A DNA stretch of 64,000 nt, from assembly GCA_000437355.1 (NCBI GenBank), contig FR899764.1, positions 1 to 64,000 on the forward strand, read 5' to 3'. Within the stretch, counting starts at the first letter, position 1, and every line of letters starts with the position of its first letter. A model generated the notes under the pieces. The model made no database searches. It was not told the DNA's origin and saw only the letters and a program-made list of their open reading frames with translations. A program made the position numbers and the translations under genes. The stretch comes from Firmicutes bacterium CAG:460. GTDB taxonomy: Bacteria; Bacillota_I; Bacilli_A; RF39; UBA660. Shown here one piece after another: positions 43,894 to 53,621 of the stretch.

Positions 43894-44376
43894 TTATCTT
43901 TGAATAATCATAAATTCAAATAAAAATAAGAATGTTGCACCGATTTTCATTGGTATTTTATACTTGGTGCACTCTTTAATTGCTATTAATTTATCTGAGG
44001 CCGATACTAACCATGTTTCTTTATACTTAGGAAACCTTAACGTTGCCGGAAACATATGATTATAAATTATATCTTCTTGCATTTTATTGATATTAAATTC
44101 TCTTTTAGCATTTTCTAAAGCTGTTTTTGGGTGACCTTTAAAACTAGAGTCTTCTCTATTATGAAAAAAATCATGAAGTAAAGCTGCTCTTGTTGTTTCT
44201 TTAATTGTATTTATTTTAAATAATTTACATAAATTAAATGTAAGTTTTGCAACACTTAAAGAATGGTCTAATCTAGAAATACCATGATGATATTCATATC
44301 TTAAAGATATAACTTCTTCATTTTTTAATATATCACTAATTAAATTGTTAAATTCAACTTGTTTTTTTATTTTCAT
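43894..44376 (-). CDS. HD-domain phosphohydrolase-like protein
   Basis: A 160-residue HD-superfamily protein: first His in GISRLDHSLSVAKL, HD pair in AALLHDFFHN, then the His of IIYNHMFP and the Asp in SASDKLIA. These fit metal-dependent phosphohydrolases. A hydrophobic C-terminus (ATFLFLFEFMIIQ) may contact the membrane. Start ATG 44376; the ribosome site is weak. Confidence 0.82.
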   Translation of the reverse strand: MKIKKQVEFNNLISDILKNEEVISLRYEYHHGISRLDHSLSVAKLTFNLCKLFKINTIKETTRAALLHDFFHNREDSSFKGHPKTALENAKREFNINKMQEDIIYNHMFPATLRFPKYKETWLVSASDKLIAIKECTKYKIPMKIGATFLFLFEFMIIQR

Positions 44377-44398
44377 ATATACCACTTAATACATTATA

Positions 44399-44905
44399 TT
44401 ACTTAATATCTTTATCTTCAAGCATTTTTAGTATTTTCTTTTGATTTGCTTGTAAATCTTTCATTTGTTCGTGTAAAACTTCTAGTATAAGTTCGCTTTT
44501 TAAATCTGTTTTATAGTCATTTAAGCTTCTTAAACTATCCTTTTTAGCTGCTCTATTTTGACTCATCATAATAACTGGGGCTTGTAATGCTGCAATACAT
44601 GATAAAATTAAATTAAGTAAAATAAATGGATATTCATCAAATTTCACAATCATAATAGTGTTTATAATCATCCATAAAATTAGGAATAAACAAAAAACAA
44701 TAATAAAGCCCCATGAACCAGCTATTTCTGTTACTTTATCTGCAAGTTTATCTCCCATTGTTCTTCTTTCATCTTCTTCTTTATCAGAATCAATCGCTGT
44801 TGGATTATCAAGTAACATTTCAATTAATTCATCTTCATCTGTTACATCAAAATCTCTATTTAATAATTGTTTTACTAATTTTTCTTTTCTACTATTTTTC
44901 TCCAT
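44399..44905 (-). CDS. DUF1003 membrane protein
   Basis: A 168-residue protein with a cytosolic acidic N-terminus, two membrane helices in the DUF1003 core (SWGFIIVFCLFLILWMIIN and PFILLNLILSCIAALQAP), VIMMSQNRAAKKD after the second helix, and a C-terminal coiled coil. Function unknown. It overlaps the end of the DUF1287 gene. Confidence 0.9.
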   Translation of the reverse strand: MEKNSRKEKLVKQLLNRDFDVTDEDELIEMLLDNPTAIDSDKEEDERRTMGDKLADKVTEIAGSWGFIIVFCLFLILWMIINTIMIVKFDEYPFILLNLILSCIAALQAPVIMMSQNRAAKKDSLRSLNDYKTDLKSELILEVLHEQMKDLQANQKKILKMLEDKDIK

Positions 44906-45533
44906 CATTAAGCCTCCATCTGTAATGTCCTAGAATTTCATTTTTAAATAATCCATCATACTCATATGCTTGATACATATGTTGATGTAATATATAATTT
45001 TCATTCTTACTATTTACCTTATCACTAACTATGGCAATATGTTTTTTATATACTACAATATCACCTGGATTAAAATCAGAATCATTTGGTAATTTTAAAA
45101 CATTTCTGTCTAAATAAACTTTTATATTTCTAACTCTTCGAAAATCTATATTTTCATCACCAACATCTTCATCATATTCATCTTTATTATTTTTAATATC
45201 TTCATCAATTAATGTTTTAAAATCATATCCAGCATTTTTTAACGCATACCAAATTATATCTGTACAAACACGATATTCATCAGTTGGATATCCTCCATCA
45301 TAATATTTACTTTTATATTTTGGTTTTGTACTTATAAATTCTTTGGCACCATTTAATATGTCTGTATAATCATCTAAACCATCCGAATCATAATCTATAT
45401 CACTTTTTATTACTTCTTCATATTTTGGTTTTATAAACTTATCTTTTACATCAGTTTTAAAAAATGCAATTATTCCGAGAAGAAGAATTAAAAATAAAAC
45501 TAACATATTTCCAAATCTTAAAAAAAACTTCAA
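44892..45533 (-). CDS. DUF1287 family protein (NlpC/P60-like fold)
   Basis: A 213-residue exported protein with one N-terminal helix (about 9-26). The DUF1287 hallmarks are all there: GGYPTDEYRVCTDIIWYALK (probable catalytic Cys), DFRRVRNIKVYL, FNPGDIVVYKKHIAIVSD and HQHMYQAY. The fold is like NlpC/P60 amidases, suggesting a cell-wall hydrolase. The start codon is TTG with GGTGAT at about 6 bases. Confidence 0.85.
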   Translation of the reverse strand: MKFFLRFGNMLVLFLILLLGIIAFFKTDVKDKFIKPKYEEVIKSDIDYDSDGLDDYTDILNGAKEFISTKPKYKSKYYDGGYPTDEYRVCTDIIWYALKNAGYDFKTLIDEDIKNNKDEYDEDVGDENIDFRRVRNIKVYLDRNVLKLPNDSDFNPGDIVVYKKHIAIVSDKVNSKNENYILHQHMYQAYEYDGLFKNEILGHYRWRLNDGEK

Positions 45534-45589
45534 ATTCTATCACCGTTTTCATTATAACACTTTATCTTTTATAAATAAAGATATAAAAG

Positions 45590-45616
45590 AAAAAAGCTTC
45601 CGATTTGGAAGTTTTT
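45590..45616 (-). terminator. Terminator of the pilin-like gene
   Basis: CTTCC and GGAAG arms with a 5-base loop are followed on minus by six T. The stem is short. Confidence 0.5.
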
Positions 45617-46127
45617 AATCACCGGATTCTGTTGGGAATTTTGTAGCTTTTCCATCTGTACATGTTGCTATAGCAGTATCAATTGTTGCTTTAACATAGT
45701 CTTTTACATTTGTAGGTTTAACATCTTCAGAAATTCCAGCATTTACAACCATTAAATTTCCATTACCCATAGTTATTGCATATTCGTATGTATTTGTAGT
45801 TGCATCTTTCTTATGTACATAGATAACACCACTATAATCACTACCACCAGTAAAATCTCCACTAGTTCTAAGTTGAGCAATTGTTACACATTTAGTTTCC
45901 GTTCCAATTGGAAATGTGTCTGTGCCATTGATAGTAGCATCTAACCAATATGATGATGCTGCATCTAATGCCTCATTAGCTTCCATTGAGAAGACTTGTC
46001 TTCTTGCTTGGTTCATTCTTGGAATAACTGCCATTGATGCCATTAAGATTATAATAGCTAAAACTACGATAACTGCTAGTAATTCGATTAAAGTAAAACC
46101 ACTTACATTTTTAATATCTTTTTTCAT
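45615..46127 (-). CDS. Type IV pilin-like protein (prepilin signal)
   Basis: A 170-residue protein with a class III signal: KKDIKNVSG|FTLIELLAVIVVLAIIILMASM, including Glu+5 of the mature helix. The rest is a small globular domain with two Cys (TKCVTIAQL, IATCTDGK) that may form a disulphide loop. No prepilin peptidase, ATPase or platform gene is near, so it may be a lone pseudopilin served by unlinked machinery. It has its own terminator. Confidence 0.85.
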   Translation of the reverse strand: MKKDIKNVSGFTLIELLAVIVVLAIIILMASMAVIPRMNQARRQVFSMEANEALDAASSYWLDATINGTDTFPIGTETKCVTIAQLRTSGDFTGGSDYSGVIYVHKKDATTNTYEYAITMGNGNLMVVNAGISEDVKPTNVKDYVKATIDTAIATCTDGKATKFPTESGD

Positions 46128-46237
46128 TAATAGACTCCTCTCTACTCTTAAATAATACTATAATTATGTTCTTTAGTCAATACAGAAATTTATATAAAAT
46201 GTAAATTTTTCTTTATTTTAATTATGTGTATTTAAAT

Positions 46238-46459
46238 TTACTTTAATACATTTAATACTGAACTTATTAAATCCATGTTATCCATAAGGCTTTCTAACTT
46301 ATCTGTTGTTCTTTCTTTATATTTTTCTTTCATGTCAGAATTAAACTTTTTAAAATCGATTGTTCCTCGGTTTAAATACTTAAAATAATATGAGTTTTGT
46401 TTTAAAAGTTCAAAAGATTTAGGATTTTGACGAAATAAAATTTGTGTTTGTAGTTCCAT
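46238..46459 (-). CDS. ylbE: YlbE-like protein
   Basis: A 73-residue protein beginning QTQILFRQNPKSFELLKQN and YYFKYLNRGTIDFKKFN, the YlbE pattern (short helical protein of Bacillota, function unknown). It starts directly after the ylbD stop, matching the Bacillus ylbD-ylbE order. Confidence 0.8.
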   Translation of the reverse strand: MELQTQILFRQNPKSFELLKQNSYYFKYLNRGTIDFKKFNSDMKEKYKERTTDKLESLMDNMDLISSVLNVLK

Positions 46460-46822
46460 TTAATCCTCAAAGAACTTATTTAAAGGTCGTGGAGAAACTG
46501 GTCCTTTAGTTAGATTTTCCGCAATATTTGGAGTAGGATTTTTCTTTGTTAAATCAGAGACAAAATCAATAGCTTTTTGGGCAGTGTTAATATGGCTTTT
46601 AATAGAATCCACATTAACATTTTTAACCATATTAGTTATTTTAGAAATACTATCTTCTACTCCGCTTCTGTCCCTTAAAATATATTTGTTCCAGATAGAT
46701 TCATCAGTACCATATAAATCATATAATTCATAAAATTTTTGCCATGTCATTTCACCATTTTGGACATACTTTATAAGTTCTGGCTTTGTTCTTACAAAAT
46801 TTTTAAATTCTTCTTGTTTCAT
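46460..46822 (-). CDS. ylbD: YlbD-like putative coat protein
   Basis: A 120-residue protein with FKNFVRTKPELIKYVQNG and MTWQKFYELYDLYGTDESIWNKY, the YlbD signature, then a helical and Pro-rich tail. In Bacillus YlbD is annotated as a putative spore-coat protein; direct evidence is thin. Start ATG 46822 has GGTGAT upstream. Directly followed by ylbE. Confidence 0.85.
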   Translation of the reverse strand: MKQEEFKNFVRTKPELIKYVQNGEMTWQKFYELYDLYGTDESIWNKYILRDRSGVEDSISKITNMVKNVNVDSIKSHINTAQKAIDFVSDLTKKNPTPNIAENLTKGPVSPRPLNKFFED

Positions 46823-46912
46823 ATAAATCACCAGTATAATTTTATGTTTTTTATTAAGATAAATGAACTATTTATAATTATTTTAAGAAATAAAACATAT
46901 AGAGGTTTTAAA

Positions 46913-47101
46913 ATGATAAAAATTGATGACAAAAAGATAATTGTTTCTTTTTTTGATGAGTTAAAAAAAGTTTTAGAAGAATATAACACATATAATTATT
47001 TTTTTTTAATGAATGAAATTAGTATTACAGAAGATATATTTATTGGACTTAATGTTTTAACTATATTACTTTCATTTTCTGCTCCATCACTATCAGGATA
47101 A
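46913..47101 (+). CDS. Small plus-strand ORF, unknown
   Basis: Sixty-two codons from ATG 46913, with AGAGGT 6 bases upstream and a TATAAT box at 46873-46878. The peptide is acidic and helical with a hydrophobic end (IFIGLNVLTILLSFSAPS). It is divergent from ylbD and convergent with parC. Nothing similar is known to me. The 70 bases after it show only AT-rich DNA up to the parC terminator. Confidence 0.45.
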   Translation: MIKIDDKKIIVSFFDELKKVLEEYNTYNYFFLMNEISITEDIFIGLNVLTILLSFSAPSLSG

Positions 47102-47175
47102 TATATGCAAATGTAAAAAATATGAAAAGTTGTACTAATAATAATATAAATTAAATATAGTTAAAGAAAATAAAT

Positions 47176-47205
47176 AACTCTCAAATCCTTATTTATTTGA
47201 GAGTT
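47176..47205. terminator. Terminator of parE-parC
   Basis: AACTCTCAAAT and ATTTGAGAGTT form a perfect 11-base stem with an 8-base loop; a T-rich tail follows on both strands. Confidence 0.8.
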
Positions 47206-47210
47206 TATTA

Positions 47211-49700
47211 TTATATTTTAAAGTCATCTATAAATGCATCAAATGATAATTGTTCTTCTTTTTTAGTTGATTTTATTTCTTCAACTTCTTTTGGTTCTTC
47301 AGTTGTTGTTTTAGTTAAATCAACTAATTCTTTTTTCAAGGCAAATAAATCATAATTAAATTTAACTTGGCTTCCAGTTGATGCAATATCCATGATTGGA
47401 ATATCACTATTTTTAAGTTCATGAATATCTGTATCTATTTTATAAAGGTTAACATCTTTTGTTTCAGTTAGATAAGCAAATAAGATTTTATAATCTTTTG
47501 TTTTAGCTTTTTTAAATAACATATTACCTTTTTTAGCCCTAGATATTGGAGTTATATCTGATAACTTTAATCTTTTAATAGTTTTGTAATTTGTATAAAT
47601 ATTTAAGTATTCTTCATTTTTTATTGGACTTGCATAAATACAATAGTCATCTTTTAAATTTATACCTTTTACCCCACTTGCTTTAGAACCTACGACTGGG
47701 ATTTCATTTGTATTAAATCTTAGGGCTAGACCATTATTTGTTACAAATAATACTTCTTCTTTAGAAATATCAGCATTGATTAATTCATCATTATCCTTTA
47801 ACTTAATTGCTGTCATTGGTTTTGAATATCTTGTTACTTCAAAGTCCTTAAGGGCAACTTGTTTTGTTAAACCATTCTTAGTAAATAAAGTTACATTTTT
47901 GTTTTTATCTTTAAGTACTAAACTAGCAATTATTTTTTCTTGTTCTTTAATCATAATGGTATTACTTATATGTTTTCCTAAATCTTTCCATTTTGTTTCA
48001 GGAATTATATGAATTGGAACATATAAATAATTTCCTAAATTGGTAAATAACAATAATGAATCTTTAGTTGATGCCAAGAATCTACCTGTTACAAAGTCTC
48101 CAGGTTTTAGAGTTGTTTCTTCTTCAGATGTTTTGAAACTCTTTTGGCTTACTCTTTTTACATAACCATCATTTGTTACTACCACGATGACTTTTTCATC
48201 TGGTATCATTTCTTTAGCATCTACTTTTATATCAACAATTTCATCTCTGATCTCAGTTTTACGAGGAACAGCATAATTTTTCTTAATTTCTCTTAGTTCT
48301 GATTTCATAACATTTTTTAGTTCTGTTTCATTATTTAATATTTTATTGCATTCCTCGATTAAATTTTTTAGTTTTTCACATTCTTCTTCTAGAACTACAA
48401 TATCCGTATTTGTTAATCTATAAAGTTGTAATGTTACAATTGCTTCAGCTTGTTCTTCAGTAAATTTATATTTATTAACTAAATTAACTTTGGCATCACT
48501 TTTATTTTTACTAGCACGGATTAACGCTATTACTTCATCAAGAATTGATATAGCTTTTATTAAACCTGTTGCAATATTATAATTTTTGGTGTAATACGCT
48601 AAGTCAAATTCAGTTCTTTTAGTTATAACTTCGCGTTTGTGGGCTATGTAAGCATCTAAAATTTCTAAAATACCCAAAGTCTTCGGAGTTCTATTTACAA
48701 TTGCTACACAGTTATAGTTATAAGATATTTGTAAATCAGTATTTTTAAGTAAATATTTCATGATAACATCTTTATTAGCATTAGCTTTTAAATCTATAGC
48801 AATTCTTATACCTGTTCTGTCTGTTTCATCACGGACCTCAGATATTCCTTCAACCTTTTTATCTATTCTAAGGCCTTCAATTTTAGCAACACAAGCTTGT
48901 TTATTAACTTCAAAAGGTATTTCGGTAATGATTATTTGTTCTTTACCTTTTTCTTTAACAAATTCATATTTAGCTTGAACAATTATTCTGCCTCGACCTG
49001 TTTTAAAAGCATCAATTATTCCTTGTTTTCCGAATGCTATACCACCGGTTGGAAAATCTGGACCTTTTACTATTTCTAAAATTGTATCTAAATAACAATT
49101 TGGTGAGTCAATTCTTTTAATTGTGGCATCAATTATTTCACCTAAGTTATGTGGTGGAATATTTGTTGCGTATCCAGCTGAAATACCACTCGTTCCATTT
49201 ACAAGCAAATTAGGAAATTTGGCAGGTAATACAGTTGGTTCTAGAAATCTATCATCAAAGTTTGGAGCCCATGAAACTGTTGATTTATCTAAATCTTTTA
49301 AAAGTTCACCACTTATTTTGGCTAATCTTGCTTCAGTATAACGGTATGCTGCAGGTCCATCACCATCCATTGAACCATTATTTCCATGGATATCTACGAG
49401 AATATGATTTTGTTTCCACCATTGTGACATACGCACCATTGCATCATAAACTGATGAGTCACCGTGAGGATGGAATTTTCCTAGAACATCACCAACAGTG
49501 GCAGCACATTTTATATAGCCTTTTTCTGCAGTATTTCCTGCTTTATACATAGCGTATAAAATTCTTCTTTGAACTGGTTTTAAGCCATCTCTGACATCTG
49601 GAATAGCTCTATCTTGAATAATTTCTTTGGCATAAGCTGCAAATCGTAAAGACATTATTTCTTCTAAGCTATAATCTTCAATTTTTTTAACTATATCCAT
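47211..49700 (-). CDS. parC: DNA topoisomerase IV subunit A
   Basis: An 829-residue type IIA subunit that cuts DNA to decatenate sister chromosomes. QDRAIPDVRDGLKPVQRRILYAM and KCAATVGDVLGKFHPHGDSSVYDAM are ParC-type (GyrA would begin the block differently); the catalytic Tyr is in PAAYRYTEARL. The C-terminal half has the beta-pinwheel repeats. It lies 10 bases after parE, as expected. The fluoroquinolone-region residues read GDSSVYD. Confidence 0.93.
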   Translation of the reverse strand: MDIVKKIEDYSLEEIMSLRFAAYAKEIIQDRAIPDVRDGLKPVQRRILYAMYKAGNTAEKGYIKCAATVGDVLGKFHPHGDSSVYDAMVRMSQWWKQNHILVDIHGNNGSMDGDGPAAYRYTEARLAKISGELLKDLDKSTVSWAPNFDDRFLEPTVLPAKFPNLLVNGTSGISAGYATNIPPHNLGEIIDATIKRIDSPNCYLDTILEIVKGPDFPTGGIAFGKQGIIDAFKTGRGRIIVQAKYEFVKEKGKEQIIITEIPFEVNKQACVAKIEGLRIDKKVEGISEVRDETDRTGIRIAIDLKANANKDVIMKYLLKNTDLQISYNYNCVAIVNRTPKTLGILEILDAYIAHKREVITKRTEFDLAYYTKNYNIATGLIKAISILDEVIALIRASKNKSDAKVNLVNKYKFTEEQAEAIVTLQLYRLTNTDIVVLEEECEKLKNLIEECNKILNNETELKNVMKSELREIKKNYAVPRKTEIRDEIVDIKVDAKEMIPDEKVIVVVTNDGYVKRVSQKSFKTSEEETTLKPGDFVTGRFLASTKDSLLLFTNLGNYLYVPIHIIPETKWKDLGKHISNTIMIKEQEKIIASLVLKDKNKNVTLFTKNGLTKQVALKDFEVTRYSKPMTAIKLKDNDELINADISKEEVLFVTNNGLALRFNTNEIPVVGSKASGVKGINLKDDYCIYASPIKNEEYLNIYTNYKTIKRLKLSDITPISRAKKGNMLFKKAKTKDYKILFAYLTETKDVNLYKIDTDIHELKNSDIPIMDIASTGSQVKFNYDLFALKKELVDLTKTTTEEPKEVEEIKSTKKEEQLSFDAFIDDFKI

Positions 49701-49710
49701 TTAAACCTCC

Positions 49711-51618
49711 TTACTCTGCCCTATAACTATCTTCGAGTGTAAACTCAACATTTTCATTTATCCATTCTTTACGAGGCTCTACCTTATCTCCCATTAAGAC
49801 TTGGACACGTTTTTCTGCTAGGGCTGCATCAGTAATTCTTACTCTAATTAAACTTCTTGTTTCAGGGTCCATTGTTGTTTCCCAAAGTTGGTCAGGGTTC
49901 ATTTCCCCTAAACCTTTATATCTTTGAATACTATATTTTCCGGTATTGTTTAATTTTATTTCATTTAATTCATCATCACTATACGCATAAAATTTCTTCT
50001 TACCATAATCCAATTTATAAAGTGGTGGCATGGCAATATAAAGTTTACCATTTTCTATTAAACCACGCATGTATCTATAAAAGAATGTAAGTAAAAGTAT
50101 TTGAATATGGGCTCCATCAACATCGGCATCGGTCATAATTATTACTTTATCATAATTAGATTCAGAGGCATCAAATTCTTGACCAATACCTGCACCGATA
50201 GTATGAATTAATGTATTTATTTCTTCATTTTTTATAAGTTCATCTAAAGATGCTTTTTCACTATTTATAACTTTACCACGAAGAGGTAATATTGCTTGGA
50301 ACTTTCTATCTCTTCCACCTTTAGCAGAACCACCGGCAGAATCTCCTTCGACAATAAATAACTCATTTATTTTAGGATTCTTACTTTGAGCTGGTGCAAG
50401 TTTCATTGATAAATTCTTTTCAATTTTACTTTTATTTTTACCATTTCTAGCATCTTCTCTAGCTTTTCTAGCAGCTTCTCGTGCCACTTTACTTTTCATG
50501 GCTTTTTCTAGAATAGTTGATGCTACTTCTTTATTTTCTTCTAGAAAGAATTTTAAAGATTCATAAGTTATACTTTCTGTTACACTTCTTGCTTCTGGTG
50601 TACCTAATTTTCCTTTAGTTTGTCCTTCGAATTGTAATAATTCTTCTGGTATTTTTAAACTTATAACTGCTGATAGGCCTTCACGAACATCTGAACCATC
50701 AAGGGTGCCATCTTTAGCTTTAAAGATATTATTGTTTTTAGCATAATCATTAAATGCTTTAGTAATACCAGTTTTAAAACCCACTTCATGAGTTCCTCCA
50801 TCAGAAGTTTTAACATTATTTACAAATGATAAAATATTTTCATTATATGTATCTGTATATTGCATTGCTACATCAACTTCAATTTTACTTTTTGTATTAC
50901 CAAAATTAATTACTTTATGTAAAGTGTTTTTACCTTCATTCATGTATTCGATAAAACTAGTTAAACCATTTTCATAATGAAATTTTGCTTGGTGTCCATC
51001 TTCTTCATCGATAACCTCGATTGTAAGGCCACTTAGTAAAAAAGCTGACTCTTGCATTCTTTCACAAATTGTTGTATATGAAAAATTACAATTTTTAAAT
51101 ATTGTATCATCCGGCAAAAATTTAACAATTGTTCCGGTTTTATTACTTTTACCTACGGTATGAAGTGGAGTTTTAACATGTCCTCCATTTTCAAATTCAA
51201 TTGAAGAAATAAGGCCATCACGATAAATAACTACTTGCATTTCTTTTGATAAGGCATTAACTACACTAGCCCCTACACCATGAAGACCTCCGGAAACTTT
51301 ATAACCAGCTTCAGTAAATTTACCACCGGCATGAAGTATTGTATAAATAACTTCTGGTGTACTTTTTCCAGATGCATGCATTCCAATTGGAACTCCACGT
51401 CCATTGTCCGCTACTGTTATACTTTTATCTTTATTTATAATTACTTTAATATAATTACCATATCCATTTATTACTTCATCTATTGCATTATCTACAATTT
51501 CCCAGACTAAATGATGCATACCTCTTTTATCAGTTGATCCAATATACATCCCTGGTCTTTTTCGAACTGCTTCTAGACCTTCAAGAATTTTAATCGATGA
51601 CTCATCATAATTTGCCAT
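49711..51618 (-). CDS. parE: DNA topoisomerase IV subunit B
   Basis: A 635-residue ATPase subunit. The GHKL domain starts VRKRPGMYIGSTDKRGMHH with EIVDNAIDE and GRGVPIGMH; SGGLHGVGASVVNAL is the ATP lid. The Toprim part has LFIVEGDSAGGSAKGGRDR and IIMTDADVDGAH, and YKGLGEMNPDQLWETTM near the end. GMHH after the P-loop and pairing with parC favour ParE over GyrB. ATG 51618 was chosen over an upstream GTG. Confidence 0.93.
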   Translation of the reverse strand: MANYDESSIKILEGLEAVRKRPGMYIGSTDKRGMHHLVWEIVDNAIDEVINGYGNYIKVIINKDKSITVADNGRGVPIGMHASGKSTPEVIYTILHAGGKFTEAGYKVSGGLHGVGASVVNALSKEMQVVIYRDGLISSIEFENGGHVKTPLHTVGKSNKTGTIVKFLPDDTIFKNCNFSYTTICERMQESAFLLSGLTIEVIDEEDGHQAKFHYENGLTSFIEYMNEGKNTLHKVINFGNTKSKIEVDVAMQYTDTYNENILSFVNNVKTSDGGTHEVGFKTGITKAFNDYAKNNNIFKAKDGTLDGSDVREGLSAVISLKIPEELLQFEGQTKGKLGTPEARSVTESITYESLKFFLEENKEVASTILEKAMKSKVAREAARKAREDARNGKNKSKIEKNLSMKLAPAQSKNPKINELFIVEGDSAGGSAKGGRDRKFQAILPLRGKVINSEKASLDELIKNEEINTLIHTIGAGIGQEFDASESNYDKVIIMTDADVDGAHIQILLLTFFYRYMRGLIENGKLYIAMPPLYKLDYGKKKFYAYSDDELNEIKLNNTGKYSIQRYKGLGEMNPDQLWETTMDPETRSLIRVRITDAALAEKRVQVLMGDKVEPRKEWINENVEFTLEDSYRAE

Positions 51619-51707
51619 ATTCCTTATCACTTCCTAGACCATTATAACAGGAAATCAACAAAAAAATCAACTTTAATCTCGATTTTACTTAATTTTAAGA
51701 AAAAAAA

Positions 51708-51733
51708 GTTTAGATTTTTTTCATTATCTAAAC
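51708..51733 (-). terminator. Terminator of the GNAT gene
   Basis: GTTTAGAT and ATCTAAAC pair over a 10-base loop and are followed on minus by eight T. Confidence 0.75.
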
Positions 51734-51734
51734 A

Positions 51735-52253
51735 TTAAAATGTTATCCAGAATCTCTGAATATAATTATTTGTTATCTCATCATAAAATTCTTTTTCAAA
51801 AATTCCACCATTTGCTTCAATTACTTTTCTTGATGCAATGTTATCTTTTAAACAAGTAATTAAGACTTTATTTACTTTATATTCATTTTTTAATTTTTCA
51901 AGTGCTAATTTTAAAGCTTCGGTTGCATAACCCTTATTTCTTTCTTCAAGCTTTATATAATATGCAATATGACCTAATCTAGAAAAGTAATTGTCATTTA
52001 AAGTATGCCTTATATCAATTGTTCCTACAACTTTTTCTTTTTCATTTAATATAAACTGTACGGTTGCAGGAACATCCCTACTTGAAATATTAATACCTTT
52101 ACTACGATTTTCTAATCTAATTAACATATCTTCATATTTTTCATTTTCACGATATGCATTACCCATTTCAGATATATCATCATTTCTTAAAGCGCTTTTT
52201 ACTAAATCATAATATTGTTCTTTTAATTCTAAATTTGGAAATACTAATTTCAT
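51735..52253 (-). CDS. GNAT-family N-acetyltransferase
   Basis: A 172-residue acetyltransferase. The acetyl-CoA site is in LEERNKGYATEALKLAL (R-x-x-GYA pattern), then NKVLITCLKDNIASRKVIEANGG (the Asn-xx-Ser region of motif B). VVGTIDIRHTLND and HIAYYIK are the central strands. Substrate unknown. ATG 52253 follows GAGGT. It is a single gene with its own terminator. Confidence 0.88.
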   Translation of the reverse strand: MKLVFPNLELKEQYYDLVKSALRNDDISEMGNAYRENEKYEDMLIRLENRSKGINISSRDVPATVQFILNEKEKVVGTIDIRHTLNDNYFSRLGHIAYYIKLEERNKGYATEALKLALEKLKNEYKVNKVLITCLKDNIASRKVIEANGGIFEKEFYDEITNNYIQRFWITF

Positions 52254-52323
52254 TACAACCTCGCTCATAAATTTTGATTATATTTTATATTTTATTTTTT
52301 AAAATGTCAAGTTATTTTCCAAT

Positions 52324-52346
52324 AAAAAAGGGCTTTTCAGCCCTTA
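52324..52346 (-). terminator. Terminator of the Nat-type ABC operon
   Basis: AAGGGCT and AGCCCTT with a 5-base loop, then six T on minus. It touches the permease stop codon. Confidence 0.85.
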
Positions 52347-53621
52347 GTTTTTCATTGATTTAAATACTCTGTTCCATACCTTATCTGTTGAATAGTTTAA
52401 GATACCATTTTTATATACTTTTAATCCTTTTTTAAGAAGAATGTATATAAATAAAACCATTATAATTATTGATATAAATATTTCAAATACTGATATTTCT
52501 CCGATTATATATAATGTTGGTGTTAAGAATGCTGATAAGAATGGGATGTAGGATAATACATGTATTAAAGTTGAACCACTAAACATTGATGCAGTGATTG
52601 ATAAATAATAACCTACTACTGAGATAAGCATTACTGGTGATTGTAATTGATTAAAGTCTTCAATATTTACTGTCATTGATGCAAGTATTCCAGATAATAC
52701 AGAATAAGCAAAGAATGATAAAAGCATTAATATTAAAGTTGTTGGTATAAGAATTAATAATTTGTCAGTTAGAATTGATAAATCTATGTTTCCTGCAATG
52801 CTACTTATAAAACTTAATGGAGATGTTCCTGTTAATAATTTATTTATAAGTAAGCCAACGCCTGCAAAAACTATTAGTAGTAGCCCTTGAGTAATAACAA
52901 ATATATTGCTTGCTAAAACTTTAGAAAATAAATGCATTTTAGGACTAACATTTGATATTATAATTTCCATACTTCTTGTTGTTTTTTCTTCACAGATTTC
53001 TCCCCCGACCATTTGAACTAGGAATACTACTAGCATAAAGAATGGTAATATTATAGTTGGAAATACACTAGTCATAACAATATTCATATTTTCATCAATA
53101 CTAGCATTATCACTAAGAATTGTTCTTTCTACTTTAGCTGGTGCAGAAATATTTGCGAGTATTTCAGGATTTACATTAGATTTAATCATACCTAAAGTAG
53201 ATTTTGATGCATTAATGGCACTAGTTATTTCTTGATAAATACCATTATCTATTGTTTCATTACTAATTATTTCACTAGTTAGAAATTCTCTGTCATTTTC
53301 ATTTAAAATAACTATTATTTCAGAATTTTCTAAATCTTTTGTTAATTCATCTTTTGTTTTTGATGTTTGTTCTATTTTTATTAAGTTATCTTCATCTAAA
53401 GCATCTAAAGTTGTTTCAAAATAATTAAATGTATTAGAGTTATCTATAACATAAACTGTTAAGTTATCAGAAAAGTCTCCCCCGAAAAACTTAATTATAG
53501 AATTTATATTAATGATACCAATAACTGCTAGAGCTAAAATTATATTAGTTATTAAAAACCATTTTGAACCAATCTTTTTCTTTAAACTAACACGGGTTAA
53601 ATACCAAAATTTCTTACTCAT
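52344..53621 (-). CDS. ABC-2 family permease (NatB-like)
   Basis: A 425-residue permease with one N-terminal helix (about 18-40), a large extracellular domain (about 45-165), and six C-terminal helices. MVGGEICEEKTTRSMEIIISNVSP after the second helix is the ABC-2 (NatB/YhaP) coupling motif. ATG 53621 has GGAGG at 6 bases and overlaps the ATPase gene by 8 bases. It could export sodium or a lipid or peptide substrate. Confidence 0.87.
   Translation of the reverse strand: MSKKFWYLTRVSLKKKIGSKWFLITNIILALAVIGIININSIIKFFGGDFSDNLTVYVIDNSNTFNYFETTLDALDEDNLIKIEQTSKTKDELTKDLENSEIIVILNENDREFLTSEIISNETIDNGIYQEITSAINASKSTLGMIKSNVNPEILANISAPAKVERTILSDNASIDENMNIVMTSVFPTIILPFFMLVVFLVQMVGGEICEEKTTRSMEIIISNVSPKMHLFSKVLASNIFVITQGLLLIVFAGVGLLINKLLTGTSPLSFISSIAGNIDLSILTDKLLILIPTTLILMLLSFFAYSVLSGILASMTVNIEDFNQLQSPVMLISVVGYYLSITASMFSGSTLIHVLSYIPFLSAFLTPTLYIIGEISVFEIFISIIIMVLFIYILLKKGLKVYKNGILNYSTDKVWNRVFKSMKN

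Noticed and set aside
46739..46912. N-terminal extension of the small plus-strand ORF antisense to ylbD
   Set aside because: The upstream part overlaps ylbD; the ribosome site and -10 box support a start at 46913 instead.
47211..51618. gyrA/gyrB assignment for the topoisomerase pair
   Set aside because: The QDRAIPDVRDGLKPVQRR and GMYIGSTDKRGMHH blocks and the immediate parE-parC order fit topoisomerase IV.
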